A DNA stretch of 64,000 bases from Desulfonatronum thiosulfatophilum (GCF_900104215.1 NZ_FMXO01000007.1:1-64000); one strand, 5' to 3'. Positions 17,396 to 27,320 are shown, counted from the stretch's first letter. Notes: generated from the sequence alone by a model not told the origin. Numbers and translations: made by a program.

Positions 17396-20083
17396 CTAGA
17401 AAATCTGGCCGATGGAGAATTCAACCCCGCTGCGCTTTTCTCCATCCAGGCGATCCAGTCCGTATCCATACTCCAGGCGCAACGGTCCCAGGGGGGAATA
17501 CCAGCGGATGCCCGTGCCGACGCTCTTGTAGAGCTTGGAGCCGAAGGTTTCATCGTCGTCCCAGACGTTGCCGGCATCGAAGAAGAGCAGTCCGACCAAG
17601 CCCAAGTCCTTGTTCAGGGGGAAAAGATACTCGAAGTTGGTGAAAAATTGCTTCGTGCCGCCGATGCGGTCGTTCGTCGCCGGATCCCGCGGGGAGATCT
17701 CCCAACCCGGATATCCTCGGACGCTGTCGATGCCCCCCAGGTAGAACCGCTCGAAAACAGGTGCTTCCTTGCCATCGTTGTCAAACAGGACTCCGACTTG
17801 GCCGCGCCAATGGAAGACGGTGTCCCAGAAGAGCGGGTAATAGAAATGAGAGTCGTAAATAGTCTTGATGAAATCGTCGTCGCCCTGCAGCAAACCTCCG
17901 GAGTATTGTATAGAGGCAGTATTCACGGTCCCGCGAGAGGGGTTGAAAATGCGGTCCGTCGTGTCTCGGGAAATGGCGGCATAGGTGGAACTTGCCCATT
18001 TCGTGCCTTCAGCGTCACGTATCTGTCGTGCGGCATGTTCCCGCACATCGGAGATCGTGTAGCGCTCCAGTCGGTAATTCCAGAACAACTTGGTATATTC
18101 GCCCAGTGGGTAGGATAGCCGGAACCGACCCCCCACGGCTTTGCGTTCGTAATCCTTATAATCCCGAGTCCAATAATAGAGGTCCGAGCCGACGCCGAGC
18201 AGCGTATCCCTCCAGGCCGGATTGGTCAGGCTGATGTCGTAGGCCGTGCTCCGGCCGCTGAAGGTTCCCCGGAAGGCTAGGTTGTAGGCCCTGCCGAGAA
18301 GGTTCCGTTCCTGGACCGTGGCGGAGAAGAAAACCTTGTCCAGGCTGGAATAGCCCGCGCCGGCGCTGAGCATGCCGGTGGGTTTTTCTTTCACCGTGAC
18401 CTTCAGGTCCAGCTCGCTGGGGTTGGGCGTCGCCAGGGTCTCGATGTCCACAAGCTCGAAAAAGTCCAGTCGAACCAAGCGTTCATTGGACCGGGCCAGC
18501 TGGCTTCCGCTGAAAAGATCGCCGTCGCCGAGCCGCATTTCCCGACGGATGACGTTGTCCCGGGTCTTGGTATTGCCCTCGATCATCACGCGACGAATGT
18601 AGACCAGCGAGCCTTTGTCCAGGACGTACACCACGTTGACCAGCAGTTCGTCCCGTTGGATGTCCAGCTGGGCGTCGCTCTGGGCAAATGCATAGCCGTA
18701 TTCCGTATAGTGGTCGGCCAACCGCTGCAGGTCCTGACGCAGGACCGAACGGTCGAAAAAGGCGTTTTTGGCCTGGAGGTCGTCCAGGTTGATCAGGTTC
18801 ATCAATTGCTCTTCCGGCTCCAGCAGATCGCCACGGAAGGCAATGGTTCCCACCTTGTATCGCGGCCCTTCCTCCACCTTGAACGTGATCCGGATGCCTT
18901 CCTCCAGGTATTCCACTTCTGGCTGACCTACCCGGGCGTCGAGAAAGCCGCGGTTGGCATAGTAGGCTTCCAGGGCCGCGGCGTCGCGCTCCAGGAGTTC
19001 TTCGCGCAGGATTCCCGTGCCGGTCAGCCAGGAGAACAGGCCGCGTTCGCCGAGGACCAGCTCGTTTTTCAGTTCACGTTCGCTCAGGGAATGCGCGCCT
19101 TCGATCCGTATGTCACGAATGAACAGTCTGTTGCCCTCGTCGATGGTGATGTTCAGCCTCGCCTGGCGCGGGTCGGTCTGCTCCAGGGAATAGTCCACCT
19201 GGGCGAGGTAATATCCTTTCTGGCGGTACAGTTCCCGGATCTTGCCCAGATCGTCGGACAAGATGCGGGGGTTGATGATGCTGCCCGTCCGGGTAGTGAT
19301 GGCCTTCAGGATGTCGCCTTCCTTGATCTCCTTGGCGCCGAGAACGCTGATGGCCTGAATCCGCGGGCGCTCGGCCACCACGAAAGTCAGGACCTTGCCT
19401 TCAGGACCATCCTCGACCCGGATGGAGATGTCGTCGAAAAAGCCCAGGTCAAACAGGCGGCGTACATCCTCGTTGACCACTTGCGGATCGTAAATGTCGC
19501 CCCGCTGACTGCGGATGCGCAGCAGCACGACATCGGAGCCGAGAGTCTGATTGCCTTCCACTTCGATCCGGGCGATGGTTTCAACCTGGCGCAGTTCACG
19601 GGTGATCCGCTCAACCAGTTCGTCCACTGCCGGAAGCAGGTTGATCAACCCTTCTCGGACAACGAAAAAAGATTTGGCGGGACGCAGGCCGAAGGCTTCC
19701 ACCATCCGCACGTCCAGGCTGATGTTCTCGCCGATCTGGTTGAAGCTGCCGTAGATGCTGTGCGCGGACGCGGAGAGCAGCGCCAGGTCCCGGGCCGAGG
19801 CCAGGTCGAGCTCGGTCAGCTCCTGGGCTCTGAGCAGCTGGATGGTCTGATCCCCGGGATGGACCTCGAAGCCGTTGTCGCGCAGACGATCCCGCAACAG
19901 CTCCGGCAGGCTTTCCTGGAGATATTCCAAATCGGGTGCGGCATTAATCTCGAAGGGGAGCACGACCAGCTTGATGGCCTGCCCGGATTGAGCGTGGGCA
20001 AAACGCTGCTCACCCGGGAGCAGGAAGCTGAACAGACATGCACAGATCAACATCAGCGCAAACGGACGGAAATTGGAGGTCAT
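17396..20083 (-). CDS. bamA: Outer membrane protein assembly factor BamA with extra N-terminal domain
   Basis: An 895-residue BamA, core of the outer-membrane protein insertion machine. After a signal peptide (about 1-31) comes an extra domain of about 140 residues (IKLVVLPFEINAAPDLEYL to LVERITREL) that resembles small TolB/FlgT-type periplasmic folds and is absent from E. coli BamA (about 810 residues). Five POTRA domains follow (about 172-510), then the 16-stranded barrel with LGGIDSVRGYPGWE (the VRGF/Y lid-lock motif) and a C-terminal strand ending in Phe (FSIGQIF). Located directly downstream of lolD. The extra domain's role is unknown. Confidence 0.95.
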   Translation of the reverse strand: MTSNFRPFALMLICACLFSFLLPGEQRFAHAQSGQAIKLVVLPFEINAAPDLEYLQESLPELLRDRLRDNGFEVHPGDQTIQLLRAQELTELDLASARDLALLSASAHSIYGSFNQIGENISLDVRMVEAFGLRPAKSFFVVREGLINLLPAVDELVERITRELRQVETIARIEVEGNQTLGSDVVLLRIRSQRGDIYDPQVVNEDVRRLFDLGFFDDISIRVEDGPEGKVLTFVVAERPRIQAISVLGAKEIKEGDILKAITTRTGSIINPRILSDDLGKIRELYRQKGYYLAQVDYSLEQTDPRQARLNITIDEGNRLFIRDIRIEGAHSLSERELKNELVLGERGLFSWLTGTGILREELLERDAAALEAYYANRGFLDARVGQPEVEYLEEGIRITFKVEEGPRYKVGTIAFRGDLLEPEEQLMNLINLDDLQAKNAFFDRSVLRQDLQRLADHYTEYGYAFAQSDAQLDIQRDELLVNVVYVLDKGSLVYIRRVMIEGNTKTRDNVIRREMRLGDGDLFSGSQLARSNERLVRLDFFELVDIETLATPNPSELDLKVTVKEKPTGMLSAGAGYSSLDKVFFSATVQERNLLGRAYNLAFRGTFSGRSTAYDISLTNPAWRDTLLGVGSDLYYWTRDYKDYERKAVGGRFRLSYPLGEYTKLFWNYRLERYTISDVREHAARQIRDAEGTKWASSTYAAISRDTTDRIFNPSRGTVNTASIQYSGGLLQGDDDFIKTIYDSHFYYPLFWDTVFHWRGQVGVLFDNDGKEAPVFERFYLGGIDSVRGYPGWEISPRDPATNDRIGGTKQFFTNFEYLFPLNKDLGLVGLLFFDAGNVWDDDETFGSKLYKSVGTGIRWYSPLGPLRLEYGYGLDRLDGEKRSGVEFSIGQIF

Positions 20084-20106
20084 AACATTCCTCGCACAGT
20101 GCGGGT

Positions 20107-20790
20107 TTACAAGGAAAAAAGTTCGCCGCCACGCAGTTCGTACTGATGCCGCATGGCCAGGGCCAGATCTCGATTATGGGTCACAACGACCAGACTTGTT
20201 CCCAGGGTCTGGTTCAGGTGCATCAGTATTTGTTTGACGCTGCTGCCGGCTTCTTCATCCAAATTGCCCGTGGGCTCGTCCGCCAGAAGAACCCGGGGCT
20301 TGAGCAGCAGAGCCCGGGCAATAGCCGCGCGCTGGCGTTCGCCGCCGGAAAGGGTGGTCACCCGGTGATGTTTCCGGTCCCCGAGTCCGACCATCTCCAG
20401 GGCGTCCGAGGCTTCCCGGCGCGACCAACCGTGGGAGCGGCCGGCGATCAATCCGGGCAGGGCCACGTTTTCCAGCGTGGTAAACTCCGGCAAGAGATGA
20501 TGAAACTGAAAGACAAAGCCGATGCTCAGGTTGCGCAGGCAGTCCTTTTCAGACTGATTCATCCGGCTGAGATCTTTTCCGAGAAAGAGAACTTTTCCGC
20601 CAGTGGGTTGGTCCAGCGTGCCCAGGATGTGCAGCAAGGTGGATTTTCCGGAACCGGAAGCCCCGATAATGGCAGCTGATTCGCCGGGCCGCAGGGAAAA
20701 GTCGATCCGTTTCAGGATGGTTAGTTGCTCGACCGCACTCCGGACCGTCTTGCTCAACCCCTGCACCTCGTACAACAGCGCGTCACTCAT
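20107..20790 (-). CDS. lolD: Lipoprotein release ATPase LolD
   Basis: A 227-residue ABC ATPase that powers release of lipoproteins from the inner membrane to LolA. Walker A GASGSGKST, signature LSGGERQRAAIARA, Walker B RVLLADEPTGNLD, H-loop VVTHN. It overlaps the end of the lolC/E gene by eight bases, which fixes its role over that of similar MacB ATPases. Confidence 0.94.
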   Translation of the reverse strand: MSDALLYEVQGLSKTVRSAVEQLTILKRIDFSLRPGESAAIIGASGSGKSTLLHILGTLDQPTGGKVLFLGKDLSRMNQSEKDCLRNLSIGFVFQFHHLLPEFTTLENVALPGLIAGRSHGWSRREASDALEMVGLGDRKHHRVTTLSGGERQRAAIARALLLKPRVLLADEPTGNLDEEAGSSVKQILMHLNQTLGTSLVVVTHNRDLALAMRHQYELRGGELFSL

Positions 20791-22012
20791 AGCGCAGAGC
20801 CTCGGCAGGTTGCAACCGGGACGCTTGGCGCGCCGGATAGAGCGTGGCCAGGAAACACATGCCCATGGCCGCCGCGGCGATGATCGTCAGGTCCGACCAT
20901 TGCAACTGCACGGGCAGATGGTCCAGGTAATAGACGTCCATGGGCAGTTGGATGAACTGGTACCGTTGCAGCAGATAGGAAAGCAGCAGGCCGATGGCGA
21001 AGCCCAAGGACGTGCCCAGAACTCCGATCACGGTGCCCAGAAAGATGAAAATTCGGCCGATCCGCTTTGGGCCCGCGCCCATGGAGGCCAGGATCGCAAT
21101 GTCCCGCGTTTTTTCCATGACCAGCATGACTAAGGTCGTGATGATGCTGAAGGAACCCACCAGAACAATCATTACCAGAATGACGAACATGGCCGTTTTC
21201 TCAAGTTTCAAGGCGGCAAACAGGTTCTGATTCATTTCCATCCAGGTGCGCACGTGCAACGGAAAGCCGCCCAAGGCGTCTGCCAAGTCGCTCGCGACGC
21301 GCGGGGCCGCGTACACGTCGTGCAGCCTAACCTCCAGCCCGGTGACCAGATCCTCGCGAAACCCCATCACGGATTGCGCGGCGGGTATGGTTACGTAGGC
21401 CAGGGACGAGTCGTATTCATACATTCCGGTGCGGAAAATGCCGCGCACGACGAAGTTTTTGACGCTGGGAGAGAAGCCGGCGGCTGTACGTTGTCCGGCC
21501 GGAGAGAGGAGATTCACGGGCGAGCCGACACGCAGCCCCAAGCGGCCGGCCAACTCGGCGCCGATGAAGATGCCGTAGCCTTCGGGGACGTCAACAAGAT
21601 CCCGGACATCGCCCATGATCAGGTCGTCGGAAAGGGTGATCACGTTGTGGGAAAGCTCCGGATCGATACCACGCAGGACCACGCCCTTCACTCCAAAACT
21701 GGTGCTGAGCATCACTTCCGAATACATGAAGGGCATTGCTCCGGCCACGCCGGATATCTGAGCGGCCTGGCGGGTCAGGGGCTCGTAGTCACGGATCGTG
21801 CCTTCCAGACTGGTGACGACGATGTGGGCGTTGACGCCCAGAATCTTGTCCCGGAGCTCATTGCTGAAGCCGTTCATCACGCCCAAAACGACAATCAAAG
21901 AGGCGACGCCGAGGGCGACGCCGAGAATGGAGATCCAGGAAATGACGGAAATAAAGGCGTGATTGCGCTTGGTCAGCAGGTAGCGCAGGGCGATGAAGCG
22001 CTCAAATCTCAT
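20783..22012 (-). CDS. Lipoprotein release permease LolC/LolE type
   Basis: A 409-residue permease with four membrane helices: one near 22-45 (ISWISILGVALGVASLIVVL) and three in the C-terminal FtsX domain (about 265-395). The N-terminus MRFERFIALRYLLTKRNHAF and the segment SWISILGVALGVA match LolC/E. Only one such gene is present, so the complex is probably a homodimer (LolF-like) with LolD. Its ATG overlaps the lysS stop (ATGA). Confidence 0.94.
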   Translation of the reverse strand: MRFERFIALRYLLTKRNHAFISVISWISILGVALGVASLIVVLGVMNGFSNELRDKILGVNAHIVVTSLEGTIRDYEPLTRQAAQISGVAGAMPFMYSEVMLSTSFGVKGVVLRGIDPELSHNVITLSDDLIMGDVRDLVDVPEGYGIFIGAELAGRLGLRVGSPVNLLSPAGQRTAAGFSPSVKNFVVRGIFRTGMYEYDSSLAYVTIPAAQSVMGFREDLVTGLEVRLHDVYAAPRVASDLADALGGFPLHVRTWMEMNQNLFAALKLEKTAMFVILVMIVLVGSFSIITTLVMLVMEKTRDIAILASMGAGPKRIGRIFIFLGTVIGVLGTSLGFAIGLLLSYLLQRYQFIQLPMDVYYLDHLPVQLQWSDLTIIAAAAMGMCFLATLYPARQASRLQPAEALRYE

Positions 22013-23538
22013 GGTCCCGGGCTGACCTCCGGACGCAGCAGCGGAAACAGGATCACTTCGCGGATGGAGGGACTGTCCGTGAGCAGCATGACCAGCCGGT
22101 CGATGCCGACGCCCTGGCCCGCGGCCGGGGGCATGCCGTACTCCAGGGCCCGAATGTAGTCGTCGTCCATGAAGTGGGCTTCCTCATCGCCGGCTTCCTT
22201 CTCCTTGACCTGTTCCTCGAAGCGGGAGCGCTGGTCCATGGGGTCGTTGAGTTCGGAAAACGCATTGGCGATTTCCCGGCCGGCGATGAAGAGTTCAAAA
22301 CGGTCCGTGACGTCCGGATTGTCGTCGTTGCGCCGGGAGAGGGGCGAAATGTCCGTGGGGTAGTGGTAGATGAAATGGGGTTGAATCAGTTTGGGCTCCA
22401 CCAGCAGATCAAAAAGCTTGGCCTGGAGTTTGCCGAGCTTTTCACCGATATGGGCTTTTTCGCCCAGCTTGAAGACCAGATTCTTGGCCTGATCGTAATC
22501 CTGGTACTGGGCCGGCTCGAGCCCCCCCAAGGTCTCCAATGACTCATGGAAGGTCAACCGCTGCCAGGGGCCGCCGAGATTGATGGATTCCCCCTGATAG
22601 GCGACCACCTCGTTGCCGGTGACCTCTCGGGCCAGGGCGGCGAACATCTGCTCGGTCAGGTTCATCAGATCCTGATAGGTGGCGTAGGCCCAGTAGAACT
22701 CCAGCATGGTGAATTCCGGGTTGTGCTGGGTGGAAATGCCTTCGTTGCGAAAGTTGCGGTTGATTTCGTAAACCCGTTCAAACCCGCCCACAAGCAGTCG
22801 CTTCAGGTACAATTCCGGCGCGATCCGCAAGTAGAGCTTCATGTCCAGGGCTTTGTGGTGGGTGGTGAAGGGGCGGGCCGTGGCGCCGCCCGGGATGGGC
22901 TGCATCATCGGCGTTTCCACTTCCATGAAGCCCTGGGCGTCCAGAAAGGTACGCAAAAAGCGCACGATCTGGGTTCGGCGCTGAAAGATTTCCCGGGTCC
23001 TGGGGTTGACCATCAGATCAACGTAACGTTGTCGGTAGCGGACTTCCACATCCTTCAGGCCATGATACTTCTCGGGCAGAGGGCGCAAGGATTTGCTCAC
23101 CAGGTCCACGCTGTCGGCCTTGATGGTCAGCTCTCCGGTCTTGGTGCGGAACAAGCCGCCGACAACTCCGACAATGTCGCCGATGTCGAACTTCTTGAAC
23201 AGGGCATATTTCTCAGCGCCGATGACGTCGCGCTGGACAAAGATCTGCATCTGGTCCGTGGCATCCTGGACATGCAGAAACGCCGCCTTGCCGAAGGAAC
23301 GCTGGCTCATCACCCGCCCGGCCACGGCAAAGGATTGATTCAGATCGGCGAGTTGTTCCTCGTCATGGTCGTGGTAGGCGGTCTTGATATGTGCCAGGTC
23401 GGCGTTCTTGGTGAAGAAATTGGGATAGAGGTCGACCCCGGCTGCCTGGAGCTGCGTGAATTTTTCACGGCGCTGTTTTTGGAGCTGGCTGAGGCTGGGA
23501 GTTTGCTCGGTAGTCAAGATGATTCCTTGGGTCTTCAT
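22009..23538 (-). CDS. lysS: Lysyl-tRNA synthetase, class II
   Basis: A 509-residue class II lysyl-tRNA synthetase. The OB-fold anticodon domain lies at about 60-170 (FAVAGRVMSQRSFGKAAFLH). Motif 1 is VDLMVNPRTREIF with FMEVETPMMQPIPGGA; motif 2 is FRNEGISTQHNPEFTMLEFY; motif 3 is GQGVGIDRLVMLLT. The first in-frame ATG with good family length is at 23538; its ribosome site is poor, and a TTG at 23514 preceded by AAGGA is an alternative. Longer upstream reading is not supported by family length. First gene of the minus-strand lol/bam/lpx operon. Confidence 0.93.
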   Translation of the reverse strand: MKTQGIILTTEQTPSLSQLQKQRREKFTQLQAAGVDLYPNFFTKNADLAHIKTAYHDHDEEQLADLNQSFAVAGRVMSQRSFGKAAFLHVQDATDQMQIFVQRDVIGAEKYALFKKFDIGDIVGVVGGLFRTKTGELTIKADSVDLVSKSLRPLPEKYHGLKDVEVRYRQRYVDLMVNPRTREIFQRRTQIVRFLRTFLDAQGFMEVETPMMQPIPGGATARPFTTHHKALDMKLYLRIAPELYLKRLLVGGFERVYEINRNFRNEGISTQHNPEFTMLEFYWAYATYQDLMNLTEQMFAALAREVTGNEVVAYQGESINLGGPWQRLTFHESLETLGGLEPAQYQDYDQAKNLVFKLGEKAHIGEKLGKLQAKLFDLLVEPKLIQPHFIYHYPTDISPLSRRNDDNPDVTDRFELFIAGREIANAFSELNDPMDQRSRFEEQVKEKEAGDEEAHFMDDDYIRALEYGMPPAAGQGVGIDRLVMLLTDSPSIREVILFPLLRPEVSPGP

Positions 23539-23878
23539 GGGGATTGGCCATGAAAGGTGTATTCGGGAGAATGTGATCGGTGTCCGGGATTTCCTTCCCG
23601 TGTTGGTTCCGCTTGGTGACGCAATGCCCTGGGAATGAGCAGGGACTTGATCGCGCAACCTGTCGCGGCTCGGGTGACGGCTTAAGCCATGGCAATGGAA
23701 CTGGGCGAAACCGCAACGCCTTTGCGTATGCCAACTTCAAGGCTTTCGTCAAGAATGCTCCCTCTGCGAAATGCATGGCGACAATAATCAACTTGACCGG
23801 GGAATTCAATGCGGTTTAGAAATCCAAGATTTTTTGCAACTACTCAAGCACAGCTTCATTACGGGTAATGTAATGGCC

Positions 23879-24050
23879 CGGCTTGTCTCGTTTTTTCCGA
23901 CATCGCATGTTTGACTGAGCAGGATTCGTTCATTGAAACCATTGCAGGGACGACTGAAGCACCAATGCTGTTTGTCCGAGCAGTGGGTTGACGTATAACT
24001 CCGTCGAAGGTGTTGCGAAGCGGAATTATACGACAAGTTGGACCGCAGAT
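23879..24050. repeat. Family B palindromic repeat, copy 3 (inverted)
   Basis: This copy reads CCGGCTTGTCTCGTTTTTTC then TGACTGAGCAGGATTCGTTC and TGAAGCACCAATG, which is the reverse complement of the copy at 24757-24934. It ends near GAATTATACGACAAG (24022-24036), more degraded than the others. Together the two copies bracket upp in opposite orientation. Confidence 0.7.
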
Positions 24051-24097
24051 GAAGTAGTTGCCGATTTTTTACAACCATTCAGCTCAGGGGGGTGTTT

Positions 24098-24724
24098 GTG
24101 TCCGTTCATGTGGTTCGCCATCCACTGGTGCAGCATAAACTTGGGGTCATGCGTCAGCACGACATCAGCACGAAAAACTTTCGGGAACTGGCGTCGGAAT
24201 TGGCCAGGTTGTTGACTTATGAGGCCACGAAAGATCTGGAGACCGAGCCCGAGACGGTCCAGGGCTGGAGCGGTTCGGTTCAGGTTGAACGGATCAAGGG
24301 CAAGAAAGTCACCGTGGTGCCCATCCTGCGGGCGGGACTGGGCATGCTGGACGGCGTCCTGGACATGATTCCGGGGGCCAAGGTCAGCGTGATCGGCATC
24401 TACCGGGATGAAGAAACCTTGGACCCGGTGCGGTATTACGTCAAGATCGCGGGAAACATCGAGCAGCGCATGGCCCTGATCCTGGACCCGATGCTGGCCA
24501 CGGGCGGTACTTTGCTGGCCACCATTGACCTGCTCAAGGAGGCCGGGTGCCGCAAGATCAAGGGCGTTTTTCTTGTGGCTGCGCCCGAAGGACTGGAGCG
24601 GGTCGAAAAAGCCCATCCGGACGTGGAGATCTATCTGGCCTCCGTGGACGAGCGGCTTAATGCCCAGGGATATATTCTTCCCGGTCTTGGGGATGCCGGA
24701 GACAAGATTTTCGGCACAAAGTAG
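24098..24724 (+). CDS. upp: Uracil phosphoribosyltransferase
   Basis: A 208-residue uracil salvage enzyme that makes UMP from uracil and PRPP. The GTG at 24098 gives [19 protein letters not shown], the family's usual start, and follows AGGGGGG by six bases; an earlier GTG is too close to that site. The PRPP loop is [10 protein letters not shown] and the uracil loop is the C-terminal [14 protein letters not shown]. It precedes the uracil permease gene on the same strand, with a family B repeat between them. Confidence 0.95.
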   Translation: MSVHVVRHPLVQHKLGVMRQHDISTKNFRELASELARLLTYEATKDLETEPETVQGWSGSVQVERIKGKKVTVVPILRAGLGMLDGVLDMIPGAKVSVIGIYRDEETLDPVRYYVKIAGNIEQRMALILDPMLATGGTLLATIDLLKEAGCRKIKGVFLVAAPEGLERVEKAHPDVEIYLASVDERLNAQGYILPGLGDAGDKIFGTK

Positions 24725-24756
24725 TTTCTTCGAAAACGGTACGGGTTCGTAACTAC

Positions 24757-24934
24757 TCAGCTGCATTCCGGCTTGTCTCGATTTTTCGGCCTCGCAACTC
24801 CTTCGCCGGCTTCGTAACATTGAACCATTGCTCGAATAAACATCAATTGGTGCTTCAGGCGTTTGGCAATGGTTCACTGAACGAATCCCGGCTCAGTCAG
24901 ACAGGCGATGCCAAAATCGAGACAAGCCGGAACA
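24757..24934. repeat. Family B palindromic repeat, copy 2
   Basis: Left end ATTCCGGCTTGTCTCGATTT, right end AAAATCGAGACAAGCCGGAA: the outer 18-20 bases are nearly perfect inverted repeats. Inside, GAACCATTGC pairs with GGCAATGGTTC and GGCCTCGC with GCGATGCC. The flank CTGAATATTTACAA after it is shared with copy 1. It lies between upp and uraA and could affect co-transcription. Confidence 0.85.
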
Positions 24935-25063
24935 CTCCGGTTTTTAATGAAAAGCTGAATATTTACAATGATTCAAGGAAAAGGACCTGCTCCTGGCGAT
25001 ATCTGATGGAGCACACGGATGGTATTGGCAACAACAGCGGGAGACATCCCGTGAGGAGAAACA

Positions 25064-26305
25064 ATGTCGACTATTTCCACGCCGGAGTACAAATTTCGTT
25101 TCAGGGACAGCCTGCTGGGCATGCAGATGCTGTTCATCGCCTTTGGCGCTTTGGTGCTCGTGCCGCTGCTCACTGGACTCGATCCCAACGTGGCATTGTT
25201 CACCGCCGGTGTCGGAACACTGCTCTTTCAGGTCATCACCAAGGGCAAGGTGCCGGTGTTTCTGGCCTCGTCCTTTGCCTTCATCCCGGCAATCATGTTC
25301 GGGGTGCAGACCTGGGGCATTCCGGCGACCATGTCGGGATTGGCAGCGGCCGGCGTGGTGTACGTGCTCCTGGGGATGTTCATCCGCTGGCAGGGGCCGG
25401 CGATTCTGGAGCGCGTCCTGCCGCCGGTGGTGTACGCACCGGTGATTATGGTCATCGGGCTGATCCTGGCCCCGGTGGCGGTGCACATGGCCATGGGGCG
25501 CACAGGCGACGGGTCGATCCAGTTGGTCAGTGAAAACCTGGCCATGTTCATCGCCCTGGCATCCCTGACCGCGACGATCGTGGCCACTCTTCTGGGCAAG
25601 GGAATACTGCGGCTGGTGCCGATCATGATCGGCATTTTGGTCGGCTATGTGTTGAGCCTGCTGTACGGCATCGTGGACTTTACGCCGGTACGGGAAGCCC
25701 CGTGGCTGGCCGTGCCCAGCTTCGTTCTTCCGGAGTGGAACTGGCAGGCCATCATCTTTATCGTACCCATTGCCATTGCCCCGGCCATCGAGCATTTCGG
25801 GGACATTCTCGCCGTGAGCAGCCTGACGGGCAAGAATTACGTCAAGGATCCGGGCATCCACCGCACCATGACGGGCGACGGCCTGGCCACGACCCTGGCC
25901 TCATGCCTGGGTGGGCCGCCGAATACGACCTATTCCGAAGTCACCGGCGGAGTGGCGCTGACCAAGGCCTTCAATCCTGCCATCATGACCTGGGCCGCCA
26001 TCTCCGCGATCATCCTGGCCTTCGTGGGCAAGCTCGGGGCGTTGTTGCAGACCATACCCGTACCCGTGATGGGCGGCATCCTCGTGCTGCTGTTCGGTGC
26101 GATTCTCGTGGTCGGTCTGAACACCCTGGTGCGCGCCAAACATGATCTTATGGAGCCCAGAAACATGATCATTATTTCGGTGATCGTGGTGTTCGGCATG
26201 GGCGGCATGGCTTTCGAGACCGGGGAGTTCATGCTCAAGGGAATCGGCCTGGCCGCCGTAGCGGGAATCGTGTTGAACCTGATCCTGCCTGAGCGCAGAT
26301 TATAG
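25064..26305 (+). CDS. uraA: Uracil permease
   Basis: A 413-residue uracil:proton symporter of the NCS2 family with about 14 membrane segments. The N-terminal LLGMQMLFIAFGALVLVPLL matches UraA. The substrate motif region holds the conserved Glu in IAIAPAIEHFGDIL and the second in GGPPNTTYSEVTGGVALTK. A GAGGAG site precedes the ATG. It imports the substrate used by the upstream upp product. Confidence 0.95.
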   Translation: MSTISTPEYKFRFRDSLLGMQMLFIAFGALVLVPLLTGLDPNVALFTAGVGTLLFQVITKGKVPVFLASSFAFIPAIMFGVQTWGIPATMSGLAAAGVVYVLLGMFIRWQGPAILERVLPPVVYAPVIMVIGLILAPVAVHMAMGRTGDGSIQLVSENLAMFIALASLTATIVATLLGKGILRLVPIMIGILVGYVLSLLYGIVDFTPVREAPWLAVPSFVLPEWNWQAIIFIVPIAIAPAIEHFGDILAVSSLTGKNYVKDPGIHRTMTGDGLATTLASCLGGPPNTTYSEVTGGVALTKAFNPAIMTWAAISAIILAFVGKLGALLQTIPVPVMGGILVLLFGAILVVGLNTLVRAKHDLMEPRNMIIISVIVVFGMGGMAFETGEFMLKGIGLAAVAGIVLNLILPERRL

Positions 26306-26348
26306 ATGCCGGAGTTCTGTTCGGACAGTAACCGGATACGTAGAGCTT

Positions 26349-27029
26349 ATGAATAACATTGATTCGGATCTGGAACTCAAGTCGTTGCTTTGGGGGCTGG
26401 AAGCGGTGTCCTGGATTTTTCGGGGGGCGGATGGCGGTCAATGGCGGAGCGCGGGCCAGGATTGCCTGCCTGGATTGGCCGGCGTACTTCTCTTCCTTGA
26501 ATCTCGCGGTCTTGTCGAAAATGACGTCCTGGACAAGGCCGAAGGAATCCATGCAATGGTCGCGGGGGTCGCCGCGGAGCCGACGATGGACCCCGAAGAC
26601 CTGGAGGCTGAGTATGTACGGTTGTTCGTGAACCGCCTGGGAGGGTTGGGAGTTCCGCTGTGTCAGTCCAGCTACGGCGAGGACGGCCTGCTCATGGGGG
26701 CGGCGGCTGAAGACATGCGCCGCCGTCTGGGCCGGGCCGGACTTCAGGTTTCGGACGCCCTGCCGCCGGATCACATCAGCATCGAGATCGGTTGCCTGAT
26801 GTCGCTGCTTTCGAGCCGCTTTGCCTCGGACCACCCCCGGATTCCGCACGATGATTCGGCCTCGTTGTTCGCCGTTCAGGTTCTCCTGCCGTGGGTCGGT
26901 GAGCTGGAGGCCCGGATGAGACAAGCCGAGGCCCATGACCTGTTTCAGGTGGCCGCCGCAACACTGACGGCCATGGTTCGCCATATCTCCGCTCAGGGAG
27001 ATCATTTTCCGGTGGAACAGCAGGCTTGA
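26349..27029 (+). CDS. TorD/DmsD-family molecular chaperone
   Basis: A 226-residue all-helical protein of the TorD family, chaperones that fit molybdopterin oxidoreductases with their cofactor before Tat export. The family core EYVRLFVNRLGGLGVPLCQS, then YGEDGLLMG, and the loop LPPDHISIEIGCLMSLL are all visible. No partner oxidoreductase is adjacent; fdhD 13 kb away is the only related gene. It starts 43 bases after uraA with a weak ribosome site. Confidence 0.85.
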   Translation: MNNIDSDLELKSLLWGLEAVSWIFRGADGGQWRSAGQDCLPGLAGVLLFLESRGLVENDVLDKAEGIHAMVAGVAAEPTMDPEDLEAEYVRLFVNRLGGLGVPLCQSSYGEDGLLMGAAAEDMRRRLGRAGLQVSDALPPDHISIEIGCLMSLLSSRFASDHPRIPHDDSASLFAVQVLLPWVGELEARMRQAEAHDLFQVAAATLTAMVRHISAQGDHFPVEQQA

Positions 27030-27202
27030 ACGCAGGAGCCTAAGGTTGAATTTCGCGACCATTGCACGTGCTCAGGCGAGTAGTCAGGCGCAGTTCAATA
27101 AACTCTTTTACTTCAGTCTGTTGAACTCGTTTCGCTGAGATTTGAAAAAGGCTCTTGACGAGAGCAGGAAGATTGAATAGTTACTTTCCTTTCGCCGCGC
27201 AC

Positions 27203-27278
27203 TCCCTGGTAGCTCAATCGGCAGAGCGGGTGGCTGTTAACCACTAGGTTGGCGGTTCAAATCCGTCCCGGGGAGCCA
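27203..27278 (+). tRNA. tRNA-Asn (GUU)
   Basis: The acceptor stem TCCCTGG pairs with CCGGGGA (one T-G pair) followed by G and an encoded CCA. The anticodon loop is CTGTTAA, anticodon GTT. The T-loop GGTTCAAATCC is standard. Length 76 bases. Confidence 0.96.
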
Positions 27279-27287
27279 TAAAAATCA

Positions 27288-27320
27288 AGAGGTTAGATGA
27301 AAGTCTAACCTCTTTTTTTT
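27288..27320 (+). terminator. Terminator after tRNA-Asn
   Basis: Ten-bp perfect stem AGAGGTTAGA / TCTAACCTCT with a six-base loop and eight T, ten bases after the tRNA. Confidence 0.9.

Noticed and set aside
24820-25533. Open frame of 237 codons over the upp-uraA gap
   Set aside because: It starts in a family B repeat and continues out of frame inside uraA, giving a His/Arg/Gly-rich shadow product.
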